Shown here piece after piece: positions 1 to 7,258 of a DNA stretch of 53,000 nt. A program made the translations under genes and the position numbers. The DNA comes from JAHEEL01 sp034660035. GTDB taxonomy: Bacteria > Actinomycetota > Acidimicrobiia > Spongiisociales > UBA5794. The stretch spans positions 1 to 53,000 of the forward strand of contig JAYEIJ010000011.1 of the NCBI GenBank assembly GCA_034660035.1, read 5' to 3'. The notes beneath the pieces were generated by a model. That model worked only from the letters and a program-made list of their open reading frames with translations, made no database searches and had not been told where the DNA came from. Position 1 is the first letter of the stretch. Every line of letters starts with the position of its first letter.

Positions 1-21
1 CTGTCTTCTGTCTTCTGTCTC
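1..21. repeat. Heptad repeat at left edge (CTGTCTT x3)
   Basis: Three tandem 7-bp units, CTGTCTT, CTGTCTT and CTGTCTC, fill the first 21 bases and may continue to the left of the window. They lie just before the promoter of the lipoprotein gene. The period matches the other heptad blocks in this window, though the unit sequence differs. Confidence 0.7.
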
Positions 22-26
22 CTACA

Positions 27-32
27 TAACAT
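27..32 (+). promoter_or_regulatory. -10 box TAACAT for the lipoprotein gene
   Basis: TAACAT fits TANNNT and ends 8 nt before the ATG at 41. No ribosome binding site is visible, so a leaderless or nearly leaderless mRNA is likely. Inferred from spacing only. Confidence 0.5.
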
Positions 33-40
33 CCGAGCCA

Positions 41-478
41 ATGCAGGTGATCGGATCGCTCGTCGTTCTCATCGTGGTGTCGATTCTCGCGGCCGGGTGT
101 GGAGGCTCCTCACCGGATACCACTACGACCGTGGCCTCGATGACCGACGGATCGGATGTCGTCTTCGGAAGGGGTTCGGTCCCCGACACGGTGCCGGACT
201 CGTTCCCGATCCCCGACGGGGCCGTCGTCGGCGCGACGCTCGTAGATGCGGATCGCGGCCTCACGGAGATGATCCTCACGTTTCCCACAGCCGTGGATGC
301 GGTCGTGACGTACTACGAGAAGAACCTGCCTGCGCGTGGCTACAAGATCACACGCTCCGACGGGACCGGCAGCGACCGGGCGATCGAGTTCGACGGCGAA
401 GGAATCGACGGGGTGATCCGCCTGAAGGTCGGCGGCAGTGGGGTCTCGGCGGCAAGTGTGCGACTCACCGTCGCTTAG
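41..478 (+). CDS. Small secreted lipoprotein of unknown function
   Basis: This 145-residue protein has a hydrophobic N-terminus ending in a lipobox, LAAGC, with the Cys at residue 20, so it should be exported and lipid-anchored. A Thr/Ser/Asp-rich linker follows. The rest is a compact domain of about 100 residues containing VVTYYEKNLPARGYKI, which resembles small periplasmic domains seen in other bacterial lipoproteins; I cannot name the family. The n-region of the signal lacks Lys or Arg, which is odd, and the frame is open further upstream, so the start could lie outside the window. I prefer the ATG at 41 because of the TAACAT box before it. Its partner or substrate is unknown. Confidence 0.75.
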   Translation: MQVIGSLVVLIVVSILAAGCGGSSPDTTTTVASMTDGSDVVFGRGSVPDTVPDSFPIPDGAVVGATLVDADRGLTEMILTFPTAVDAVVTYYEKNLPARGYKITRSDGTGSDRAIEFDGEGIDGVIRLKVGGSGVSAASVRLTVA

Positions 479-484
479 CGCGGC

Positions 485-490
485 TATCGT
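485..490 (+). promoter_or_regulatory. -10 box TATCGT for the 67-residue gene
   Basis: TATCGT fits TANNNT and sits exactly 6 nt before the ATG at 497, which would place the transcription start on the A of the start codon. It lies 7 bp after the lipoprotein stop codon. Confidence 0.55.
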
Positions 491-496
491 CAGCAT

Positions 497-700
497 ATGG
501 CACGGATCCGTCGATTCGAACACAACCGATACATTGGAACTCGTGACGACATGATCGTCTATGACTGCGACGACGCAGACGACTTTGCAGCGCTGGAGGA
601 ACGGGCGGAGAAGCAAGATCTCACGGGAGAGAAGCTACTTCAGGCATTCGGGCCCGACACGCTTGCCGAAGCCCGGAATCGAGGATTCCACACCCGTTGA
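497..700 (+). CDS. Conserved-looking small protein, function unknown
   Basis: A 67-residue soluble protein, rich in Asp, Glu and Arg, with no Cys motif, signal or membrane segment. I do not recognise the family. Three things argue that it is real: a TATCGT box placed for leaderless transcription, a 4-bp TTGA overlap with the next gene, which suggests translational coupling, and amino acid use typical of real proteins. It is probably co-transcribed with the amidohydrolase downstream. Confidence 0.65.
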   Translation: MARIRRFEHNRYIGTRDDMIVYDCDDADDFAALEERAEKQDLTGEKLLQAFGPDTLAEARNRGFHTR

Positions 701-1545
701 CCGACTTCATCGACTTCCACGTTCATCCTCCGGTCGCGGAGCTGCTGACCGGCCCGATCGCACCGTACGTCGAGTCCCTGGAAGACCGGATCGACGCCGA
801 CCTCGAGACTCTCACGGTCGACGATGTTGCTGCCTACTACCGGGATAGGAACGGCCAAGCGGTCCTTCTCGGGTGGGACACCGAAACGGTTACCCGCCGG
901 CGAGCCTTCTCCAGTGAGGATGTTGCAGCGATGGTGGCCGCCCACCCCGACGTGTTCTACGGATTCGGATCGATCGATCCCGCGCGGGGTGCCGGAGCAG
1001 TGGCAGGTGTCCACACCGCTGCGCGGCTCGGTCTTGCCGGTCTCGCGTTCCATCCGATCGGGCAGGGCTTCGATCCATCGTCCCGCTCGGCGTTCACGGT
1101 CTACGAAGCTGCGGCGGAGCACGGTTTGATCTGCCTCTTCCACACCGGCTACTCACGACTCGGTTCGGGGATGCCCGGTGGAACCGGACTGCGGCTTTCC
1201 CACGGCGAGCCGAGAGCGATCGATGAGGTCGCTGCGACATTCCCGGATCTGCAGATCGTCATCGCCCACCTTGGGCGATTCCGGCGTGACGAAGCCGTGG
1301 CGGTCGCGGCTCACAAATCGAATGTGTGGCTGAATCTCGTGGGGACGACGCCGAGTGACTGTACGGATGATCTCGATGCCCTGTTCGGCCTGGATCTCGA
1401 CCGCTGCCTCTTCGGCAGTGACTGGTGTTTCGCTTCGCTCGACGATGCGCTCAGCGCGTGGCGCCCCGGATCGGCGGACGAAGCAGTCCGGCATCGGGTT
1501 CTTCACGACAACGCCAGGAACTTGCTCGGCATGGCCGATAACTGA
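697..1545 (+). CDS. Amidohydrolase family (amidohydrolase_2) metal-dependent hydrolase
   Basis: A 282-residue TIM-barrel hydrolase of the amidohydrolase_2 type. The first metal-binding motif HVH follows the first strand (residues 8-10). Later motifs are FHPIGQGF, FHTGY, the strand with VIAHLG, and near the C-terminus GSDW, whose Asp is the usual catalytic or metal ligand. Members of this family hydrolyse or decarboxylate cyclic or aromatic compounds; the substrate cannot be told here. The start is TTG at 697, chosen because it overlaps the stop of the preceding gene (TTGA) and places HVH at the usual distance from the N-terminus. Confidence 0.85.
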   Translation: MTDFIDFHVHPPVAELLTGPIAPYVESLEDRIDADLETLTVDDVAAYYRDRNGQAVLLGWDTETVTRRRAFSSEDVAAMVAAHPDVFYGFGSIDPARGAGAVAGVHTAARLGLAGLAFHPIGQGFDPSSRSAFTVYEAAAEHGLICLFHTGYSRLGSGMPGGTGLRLSHGEPRAIDEVAATFPDLQIVIAHLGRFRRDEAVAVAAHKSNVWLNLVGTTPSDCTDDLDALFGLDLDRCLFGSDWCFASLDDALSAWRPGSADEAVRHRVLHDNARNLLGMADN

Positions 1546-1591
1546 TCGACCGCCGGTCGCCGCGGCGCCGGAACAGCAGCATCGCGTCCGC

Positions 1592-1597
1592 TAGTCT
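1592..1597 (+). promoter_or_regulatory. -10 box TAGTCT for the lpdA operon
   Basis: TAGTCT lies 26 nt before the lpdA start and is followed by a Shine-Dalgarno GGAGG at 1614-1618, so this operon should have a short leader, unlike many neighbours. The same hexamer is used upstream of birA. Confidence 0.45.
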
Positions 1598-1623
1598 GGC
1601 GGCGTTCAGGTTCGGAGGAAACG

Positions 1624-2994
1624 ATGCACGACGTCGCCATCATCGGCGGAGGGCCCGGCGGATACGCAGCGGCTCTCTACGCTCATAACTTCGGTCTTTC
1701 CGTGGCGCTCGTCGAGAAGGACCGGGTCGGCGGCACATGCCTCGTGCGGGGATGCATTCCGGCCAAGACGTGGCTCCAAACGGCATCGGTGTACCAGACC
1801 GTCGCCCGATCAGCGGAGTTCGGTGTCGGTTCGTCCGGGCCGATTCTTGACTGGTCGGCTGCGTTGACACGGAAGAACCAGATCGTGGATGGTCTGGTGA
1901 AAGGCCTGTCCGGTCTCTTGAAGACGCGAGGCATCGAGATTCACAACGGTTTCGGTCGGATCGTCGATGGTGGCGTTGAAGTGACGGCGCCAGATGGGGT
2001 GACAACCATGGTGCCGGCTGCAGCGACCATCGTCGCCACGGGATCCGTTCCACGCACGATCCCCGGCTATGAGATCGACGGAGAGCAGATCGTCACCAGC
2101 GATCACGCCCTCGATTGGGATCACCAACCCGACCGGGTCGCTGTGATCGGTGCAGGCGCGATCGGTGCAGAGTTCGCGTCGATGCTGGCCGATGTCGGGA
2201 GCGAAGTTCACCTCTTCGAGGCGCTCGACCAGATCCTTCCCGGCATGGAACCCGAGGCTGCCAAGGCCGTCGGGCGATCGTTTCGGAAGAAGCGCATCAA
2301 GGTCAAGACCGGAATCCAGGTTGGTCCGCCCCGGTTGTCCGCGACGGGTGTAGCGGTTCCGGTCGGCGATGATTCTGTTGAGGTCGACGTGGTGCTCGTT
2401 GCCGTCGGCCGCGCACCGGTAACTGAGGGGATCGGTCTTGAGACGGCCGGAATAGACACCGACCGGGGGTTCATACCCGTCGATCTGGAGACGATGCAGA
2501 CTGCGGTTCCGAACATCTACGCCGTCGGAGACGTCGTTGCCGGAACGCCGCAACTGGCCCACGTCGGTTTCGCAGAGGCCATCGCAGCGATCACACACAT
2601 CGCAACCGGGGAGACCGCCCCGGTCAACTACCGCGCGGTCCCGATGATCGTGTACACCCACCCGGAAGCGGCAGCGGTCGGACTCACGGAAGCTCAGGCG
2701 ATCGAGCAAGGTTTCGATGTCGAGGTGACGAACCACGGGATGCGCGGGGTCGGGCGAGCGATCATCCACGGTGAGACCGGCGGAACCGTCAAGATCGTCG
2801 CTCAGAAGGATGGACCGATTCTCGGTGCGACCGTGGTCGATCCGATCGCGGGCGAGATCATCCACGAACTCATGTACGCGGTCGGTTGGGAAGCTCTCCC
2901 CTCGGAGGCTGCGATGTTCATCCACGGACACCCGACGATCTCTGAAGGCATCGGCGAGACAATGTTGGTAGCGGCCGGCCGGCCGTTGCATTGA
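1624..2994 (+). CDS. lpdA: Dihydrolipoamide dehydrogenase (E3)
   Basis: A 456-residue flavoprotein that reoxidises dihydrolipoyl groups of 2-oxoacid dehydrogenase complexes with NAD+. Visible features: an N-terminal FAD-binding GGGPGGYAAA, the redox-active disulfide GGTCLVRGC (Cys39 and Cys44), the NAD-binding GAGAIGAEFA, the second FAD motif YAVGDV, and the C-terminal HGHPTISEG carrying the His-Glu catalytic pair. Length is normal for the family. A GGAGG ribosome binding site precedes the ATG. It is the first gene of an operon with the E2 subunit and the lipoate-making enzymes, so its role in a lipoyl-dependent complex is clear. Confidence 0.95.
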   Translation: MHDVAIIGGGPGGYAAALYAHNFGLSVALVEKDRVGGTCLVRGCIPAKTWLQTASVYQTVARSAEFGVGSSGPILDWSAALTRKNQIVDGLVKGLSGLLKTRGIEIHNGFGRIVDGGVEVTAPDGVTTMVPAAATIVATGSVPRTIPGYEIDGEQIVTSDHALDWDHQPDRVAVIGAGAIGAEFASMLADVGSEVHLFEALDQILPGMEPEAAKAVGRSFRKKRIKVKTGIQVGPPRLSATGVAVPVGDDSVEVDVVLVAVGRAPVTEGIGLETAGIDTDRGFIPVDLETMQTAVPNIYAVGDVVAGTPQLAHVGFAEAIAAITHIATGETAPVNYRAVPMIVYTHPEAAAVGLTEAQAIEQGFDVEVTNHGMRGVGRAIIHGETGGTVKIVAQKDGPILGATVVDPIAGEIIHELMYAVGWEALPSEAAMFIHGHPTISEGIGETMLVAAGRPLH

Positions 2995-3034
2995 CGATGA
3001 ATACTGGAACCCGGACACGAAGGAGCACGAACGA

Positions 3035-4495
3035 ATGCCCGTGACGGTGACGATGCCGCGACTCGGCGAGACGGTGACCGAAGGGACCATCCTGAGTTGG
3101 GCCAAGCAGGTCGGCGAACCGATCTCTGAGGATGAGGTGCTCGTTGAGATATCGACCGACAAGGTCGATACCGAGATGCCCTCTCCAGCGTCCGGTGTGA
3201 TCAGCGAGATTCTCGTGCAAGCCGGTGAGACGGTCGCCGTGGGAACCGTTATCGCGATCATCGGCGAAGCGGCCGGGATGGCTTCGCCCGCAGAGCCGGC
3301 GATGGGTCCGACCGGGACACCGGCNNNNNNNNNNNNNNNNNNNNNNNNNNNNNNNNNNNNNNNNNNNNNNNNNNNNNNNNNNNNNNNNNNNNNNNNNNNN
3401 NNNNNNNNNNNNNNNNNNNNNNNNCCGGCGATGGGTCCGACCGGGACACCGGCCATCGGTCCGACGGGGACGCCGGACGAGGCACCGCCTGCTGCGGTGA
3501 CGCCCGCTCCAACTCCGGCACCGGCTCCTTCCGGTGATCCGTCACGGCGAGCCATCCTTTCGCCCGTGGTGCGCCGCCTCGCGACAGAGCACGATGTCGA
3601 TCTCGATCTGGTTCCCGGCAGCGGGGATGGAGGACGCATCACCCGGAAGGACGTCGAGCGCTACATCGCAGCGGGATCGGCCATCGCCGCTCCGGCGGCG
3701 GCTTCCACTGCAGAGGTAGTCACGATGGAGCCTGCACCGGTGGCGATCACGAGGGATGTGATCCCCGCCGCGGGTAGCGACGAGACGGTTGAGATTCCGC
3801 GCCTGCGACGCACGATCGCCGACCACATGATCCACGCCAAACGCACCGCAGCCCACGTGTGGACATCGATCGAGGTCGACTACGAGCACATTGAGCACGT
3901 CCGTGCCGCGCATCGTGATCGGTTCAAGGCCGATGAGGGGTTCTCTCTGACGTATCTTCCGTTCATCGCTCGGGCGATGATGGATGCGCTCTCAGCGTTC
4001 CCGGTCGTGAACAGTTCTCTGGATCTCGCTGCCGGCACGCGCGTCTTCCACAATGGCGTGAACCTCGGCATCGCGATCGATCTCGACACGCAGGGCCTCC
4101 TCGTCGCGACCGTGCGCGGTGCAGACGGGCTGACGTTGAGAGGCCTTGCCCGCAGCATTCGGCAGATGGCGGAGAAGGCTCAAGACGGCGCTCTCGAACC
4201 GGATGACATCGCCGGCAGCACGTTCACGATCACCAATCCCGGACCGTTCGGCTCGTACCTGAGCGCTCCGATCATCAACCTGCCGAACGTGGCGATCCTG
4301 TCGACCGACACGATCAAGAAGCGTCCGGCCGTGGTGACCCTGCCGGATGGCACCGATGCCATCGCGGTCCGTCACATCGGCTACCTGGGTCTCACCTGGG
4401 ATCATCGGGCGTTCGATGGCTCGACAGCAACGAAGTTCCTCGCGCGGATCCAGACGAACCTCGAGACCTGGGATTGGGATCAGGAGCTTCGATGA
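3035..4495 (+). CDS. 2-oxoacid dehydrogenase E2 (dihydrolipoamide acyltransferase), interrupted by a sequencing gap
   Basis: E2 core subunit of a 2-oxoglutarate, pyruvate or branched-chain dehydrogenase complex. Domain order: one lipoyl domain (residues 1-75, lipoylated Lys43 in STDKVDTE), a Pro/Thr/Ala linker holding PA(M/I)GPTGT octapeptides and the N run, a peripheral subunit-binding domain (SPVVRRLATEHDVDL through GRITRKDV), then the acyltransferase domain with catalytic DHRAFDG near the C-terminus. The 29 bp on either side of the N run are identical (3296-3324 and 3425-3453) and in frame, so the repeat was probably collapsed; merging them gives about 443 residues. Which 2-oxoacid is used cannot be told, since E1 is not in the window. 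SucB-type is a reasonable guess. Confidence 0.9.
   Translation: MPVTVTMPRLGETVTEGTILSWAKQVGEPISEDEVLVEISTDKVDTEMPSPASGVISEILVQAGETVAVGTVIAIIGEAAGMASPAEPAMGPTGTPXXXXXXXXXXXXXXXXXXXXXXXXXXXXXXXXXXPAMGPTGTPAIGPTGTPDEAPPAAVTPAPTPAPAPSGDPSRRAILSPVVRRLATEHDVDLDLVPGSGDGGRITRKDVERYIAAGSAIAAPAAASTAEVVTMEPAPVAITRDVIPAAGSDETVEIPRLRRTIADHMIHAKRTAAHVWTSIEVDYEHIEHVRAAHRDRFKADEGFSLTYLPFIARAMMDALSAFPVVNSSLDLAAGTRVFHNGVNLGIAIDLDTQGLLVATVRGADGLTLRGLARSIRQMAEKAQDGALEPDDIAGSTFTITNPGPFGSYLSAPIINLPNVAILSTDTIKKRPAVVTLPDGTDAIAVRHIGYLGLTWDHRAFDGSTATKFLARIQTNLETWDWDQELR
3325..3424. other. Assembly gap of 100 N inside the E2 linker
   Basis: A run of exactly 100 N, the conventional size for an unknown gap. It falls in a tandem repeat encoding PAMGPTGT octapeptides, and its two flanks share 29 identical bases. 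The true number of repeat copies is unknown. Confidence 0.95.
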
Positions 4496-6144
4496 TCGGA
4501 AGCGGGGAGCGTCTTCGGATCCGGTGGCTTGGACGCGTATCGTATGACGAGGGACTCGACCTCCAGCGGGCGATTCGTGATGGACGATCGACCGGTCGCA
4601 CCAGCGACGACTACCTCCTGCTCCTGGAACACCCGCACACGTACACGGTGGGTCGCAGCGGCGACGGCTCGAACCTGAGGATCGCGGTCGGTCAACTCGG
4701 CACCATCGGTTCCGAACTCGTGTTCACCGATCGCGGCGGGGACATCACGTATCACGGACCCGGCCAACTCGTTGGTTATCCCATCGTCGCTGTGCCATCG
4801 CTGCCCGACGGATGGGACGCGGTCGGGCACCTCCGTCGCATCGAGGCGATGCTGGTCGCGTCCCTCGCCGATCTGGGGATCACAGCGTGGGCGGAGGATG
4901 GCTTCACGGGCGTGTGGACCGAGCACGGGAAGATCGCTGCGATCGGTGTGAAGGTCTCGGGCGGGGTCTCGACGCACGGGTTCTCGATAAACGTGGCACC
5001 CGACTTGACCTACTTCGAACACATCGTCCCGTGCGGGATCTCGAATCGCCCCGTGACCTCGCTCTCGGAGATCATCGGCCGGACGGTGCCGATGGAGTCG
5101 GTTGTCGAAGCGCTGATCCCGCGAGCAGTCGAAGTGTTCGGAGGGACCGCTGAGGTGCAGCTCGGTGCCTTCCCCAATCGCGATCGGTCTCACCTGTATG
5201 ACGTAGACGCCATGGTCGCGGCGGGCGTGTTCTCCCCGAACCGCAATGGGGGCACGCCGATCACCGTTCGCGGTCTCCTCCCCGGTGAGCCCGGCAAGCC
5301 CGAGTGGATGCGGATCCGCGCCGATCTCTCGACCGACGGTTTCCGAGGTCTCAAGAAACTGATGAGGGGGATGGAACTGCACACGGTCTGCGAAGAGGCC
5401 GGATGTCCCAACATCTTCGAGTGCTGGGAGTCGGGGACGTCGACCCTGATGCTGCTCGGCGAGACGTGCACGAGGGCCTGTGCGTTCTGCGACGTCAACA
5501 CCGGCAAGCCCGGCCCCGTGGATCTTGACGAACCGGGTCGTGCCGCGGCAGCCGTCGAGCAGATGGGGTTGCGGCACGCCGTGTTGACCTCGGTGAACCG
5601 TGACGACCTCGCCGACGGTGGCGCCGGAGTCTTCGCCGCCACGATCGCGGCCATTCGGGAGAGGACGCCCGATTGCGAAGTCGAAGTGCTGATCCCGGAC
5701 TTCAAGGGTTCTGTCGAAGATCTCGAGACGGTGATGGCATCCAAACCGGCCGTTCTCAATCACAACACAGAGACCGTTCTCCGCCTGCAACGGGATATCA
5801 GAACGGCAGCGACCTACGCGCGATCGCTCACGCTCCTCGCTCGGGCGAAATGGACGAACCCCGCCGGTGTCGTGAAGTCGGGTCTGATCGTCGGGATGGG
5901 CGAGACCGAAGATGAGGTTCTCGGAGCGCTCGCCGACATGCGGGCCGTTGGCGTCGATATCGTCACCATCGGCCAGTACCTGCGACCCACCGCGAGGCAC
6001 CGGCCCATCGACCGGTACGTCGAACCCGATGAATTCACCCGGTATGCCGAAGAGGGCGAGCGTCTCGGGATTCCTCACGTCGAGGCTGGACCACTCGTTC
6101 GGTCCTCGTATCATGCCCGGGAAGCCCTGGAGGCCGCGCGATGA
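4492..6144 (+). CDS. LipB-LipA fusion: octanoyltransferase joined to lipoyl synthase
   Basis: One uninterrupted 550-residue frame holds both lipoate enzymes. Residues 1-230 are LipB, which moves octanoate from acyl carrier protein to the target Lys: RGGDITYHGPGQL (81-93), catalytic Lys154 in GVKVSGG and catalytic Cys181 in IVPCGI. Residues 255-550 are LipA, which inserts two sulfurs: auxiliary cluster Cys300, 305 and 311 (CX4CX5C), radical SAM Cys326, 330 and 333 (CX3CX2C), and the C-terminal RSSYHA (537-542). All catalytic residues I can check in both halves are present, so neither half looks decayed. The linker is only about 25 residues. The ATG at 4492 overlaps the E2 stop (ATGA), and the 3' end overlaps the next gene the same way. 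Its substrate, the E2 lipoyl domain, is encoded immediately upstream. Confidence 0.93.
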   Translation: MIGSGERLRIRWLGRVSYDEGLDLQRAIRDGRSTGRTSDDYLLLLEHPHTYTVGRSGDGSNLRIAVGQLGTIGSELVFTDRGGDITYHGPGQLVGYPIVAVPSLPDGWDAVGHLRRIEAMLVASLADLGITAWAEDGFTGVWTEHGKIAAIGVKVSGGVSTHGFSINVAPDLTYFEHIVPCGISNRPVTSLSEIIGRTVPMESVVEALIPRAVEVFGGTAEVQLGAFPNRDRSHLYDVDAMVAAGVFSPNRNGGTPITVRGLLPGEPGKPEWMRIRADLSTDGFRGLKKLMRGMELHTVCEEAGCPNIFECWESGTSTLMLLGETCTRACAFCDVNTGKPGPVDLDEPGRAAAAVEQMGLRHAVLTSVNRDDLADGGAGVFAATIAAIRERTPDCEVEVLIPDFKGSVEDLETVMASKPAVLNHNTETVLRLQRDIRTAATYARSLTLLARAKWTNPAGVVKSGLIVGMGETEDEVLGALADMRAVGVDIVTIGQYLRPTARHRPIDRYVEPDEFTRYAEEGERLGIPHVEAGPLVRSSYHAREALEAAR

Positions 6145-7214
6145 CTGGAGCAAGGATCGCCGCCGCCCGGGCCGCCCTTCGGGATCGCGGGATCGACGCT
6201 CTCCTCGTTTCGGTGGGCTCAGATCTCCCGTACCTGACGGGTTACCGTGCGATGCCGCTCGAACGGATCACTGCACTCGTGGTTCCCGCCACGGGTGATC
6301 CCGCCCTGTTCGTTCCTGAACTCGAGGCGTCGAGGGTCGACACGTCCGTCGAGATCCGGCCGTGGGGAGAGACCGAAGACCCGATCGACCGAATCGCCAC
6401 AGCACTGCCGAATCGGGGTGTCATCGCAGTGGGGGATCAGATGTGGGCCTCGTTCCTCATCGCCTTCCAGGAGCGTCTGCCGGAGGCTCGCTTCGTCGAC
6501 GCGGAACCGCTGATGGCGCCGTTGCGCATGATCAAGGACGAAGACGAGATCGCAGCACTGCGCGAGGCAGCGCACGGTGTCGACGGCGTCGCCGATCAAC
6601 TCTCGGCCGTGCGCTTCTCCGGTCGCACCGAGCGTGAGATATCGCGGATCGTGTCCGATCTCGTTCTTGCTGCCGGTCATGATTCGGTCTCGTTCGCGAT
6701 CGTTGCAGCCGGAAGGAATGGCGCATCGCCCCATCACGAGGCCTCCGACCAGATCATCCAACCCGGTGACGCAGTGGTCGTCGACTTCGGTGGCCGGGTG
6801 CGCGGATACGGCTCCGACACCACCCGTATGTACTGCGTTGGGGAGTCACCGGGGGGCTTCGATGAGGCGTACGCGGTGCTCGAACGCGCTCAGGCCGCTG
6901 CCGTCGCGTCGGTACGTCCTGGAACGACCGCTGAGGCGATCGATACCGCCGCTCGCTCGATCATATCGGCTGCCGGCTACGGGGAGTTCTTCATCCACAG
7001 AACCGGGCACGGCATCGGCCTCGACGCTCACGAGCAGCCGTACATCGTTCAGGGGAACACCGGGCCGATTCGAGAGGGAATGGCATTCTCGATCGAGCCG
7101 GGAATCTACCTGCCGGATCGGTGGGGAATGCGGATCGAGGACATCGTCGTCGTCACCGACGACGGCGTCGAGCGGCTCAATCGCTCCTCGCGGAAACTGC
7201 GGTTCGTCGAGTAG
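6141..7214 (+). CDS. Xaa-Pro aminopeptidase family (M24) metallopeptidase
   Basis: A 357-residue cytoplasmic peptidase of the creatinase/aminopeptidase P fold. The N-terminal creatinase-like domain covers roughly residues 1-125; the pita-bread catalytic domain follows. The five metal ligands are visible: Asp in VVVDFGG, Asp in YGSDTTR, His in RTGHGIGLDAHE, Glu in SIEPGIY and Glu in MRIEDIV. It probably releases N-terminal residues ahead of Pro or cuts X-Pro dipeptides. The ATG overlaps the lipBA stop by 4 bp (ATGA), so it ends the same operon, although a functional link to lipoate is not evident. Confidence 0.9.
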   Translation: MTGARIAAARAALRDRGIDALLVSVGSDLPYLTGYRAMPLERITALVVPATGDPALFVPELEASRVDTSVEIRPWGETEDPIDRIATALPNRGVIAVGDQMWASFLIAFQERLPEARFVDAEPLMAPLRMIKDEDEIAALREAAHGVDGVADQLSAVRFSGRTEREISRIVSDLVLAAGHDSVSFAIVAAGRNGASPHHEASDQIIQPGDAVVVDFGGRVRGYGSDTTRMYCVGESPGGFDEAYAVLERAQAAAVASVRPGTTAEAIDTAARSIISAAGYGEFFIHRTGHGIGLDAHEQPYIVQGNTGPIREGMAFSIEPGIYLPDRWGMRIEDIVVVTDDGVERLNRSSRKLRFVE

Positions 7215-7232
7215 CACCGTGCCGTTGGACGG

Positions 7233-7238
7233 TACGCT
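7233..7238 (+). promoter_or_regulatory. -10 box TACGCT for the transketolase operon
   Basis: TACGCT fits TANNNT, 20 nt before the ATG at 7259. A strong Shine-Dalgarno AGGAGG at 7249-7254 follows, so a short leader with normal initiation is expected. Confidence 0.45.
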
Positions 7239-7258
7239 GCAGTCACATAGGAGGTCTG

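Noticed and set aside
1810..3642. 610-codon minus-strand frame across lpdA and the E2 gap
   Set aside because: It runs through the N run and opposite two certain genes; low-complexity Arg/Asp/Gly content typical of shadow frames.
4480..6153. 557-codon open frame antisense to the LipB-LipA gene
   Set aside because: A shadow of a GC-rich gene; its translation shows no family motif, while the plus strand has all the catalytic residues.
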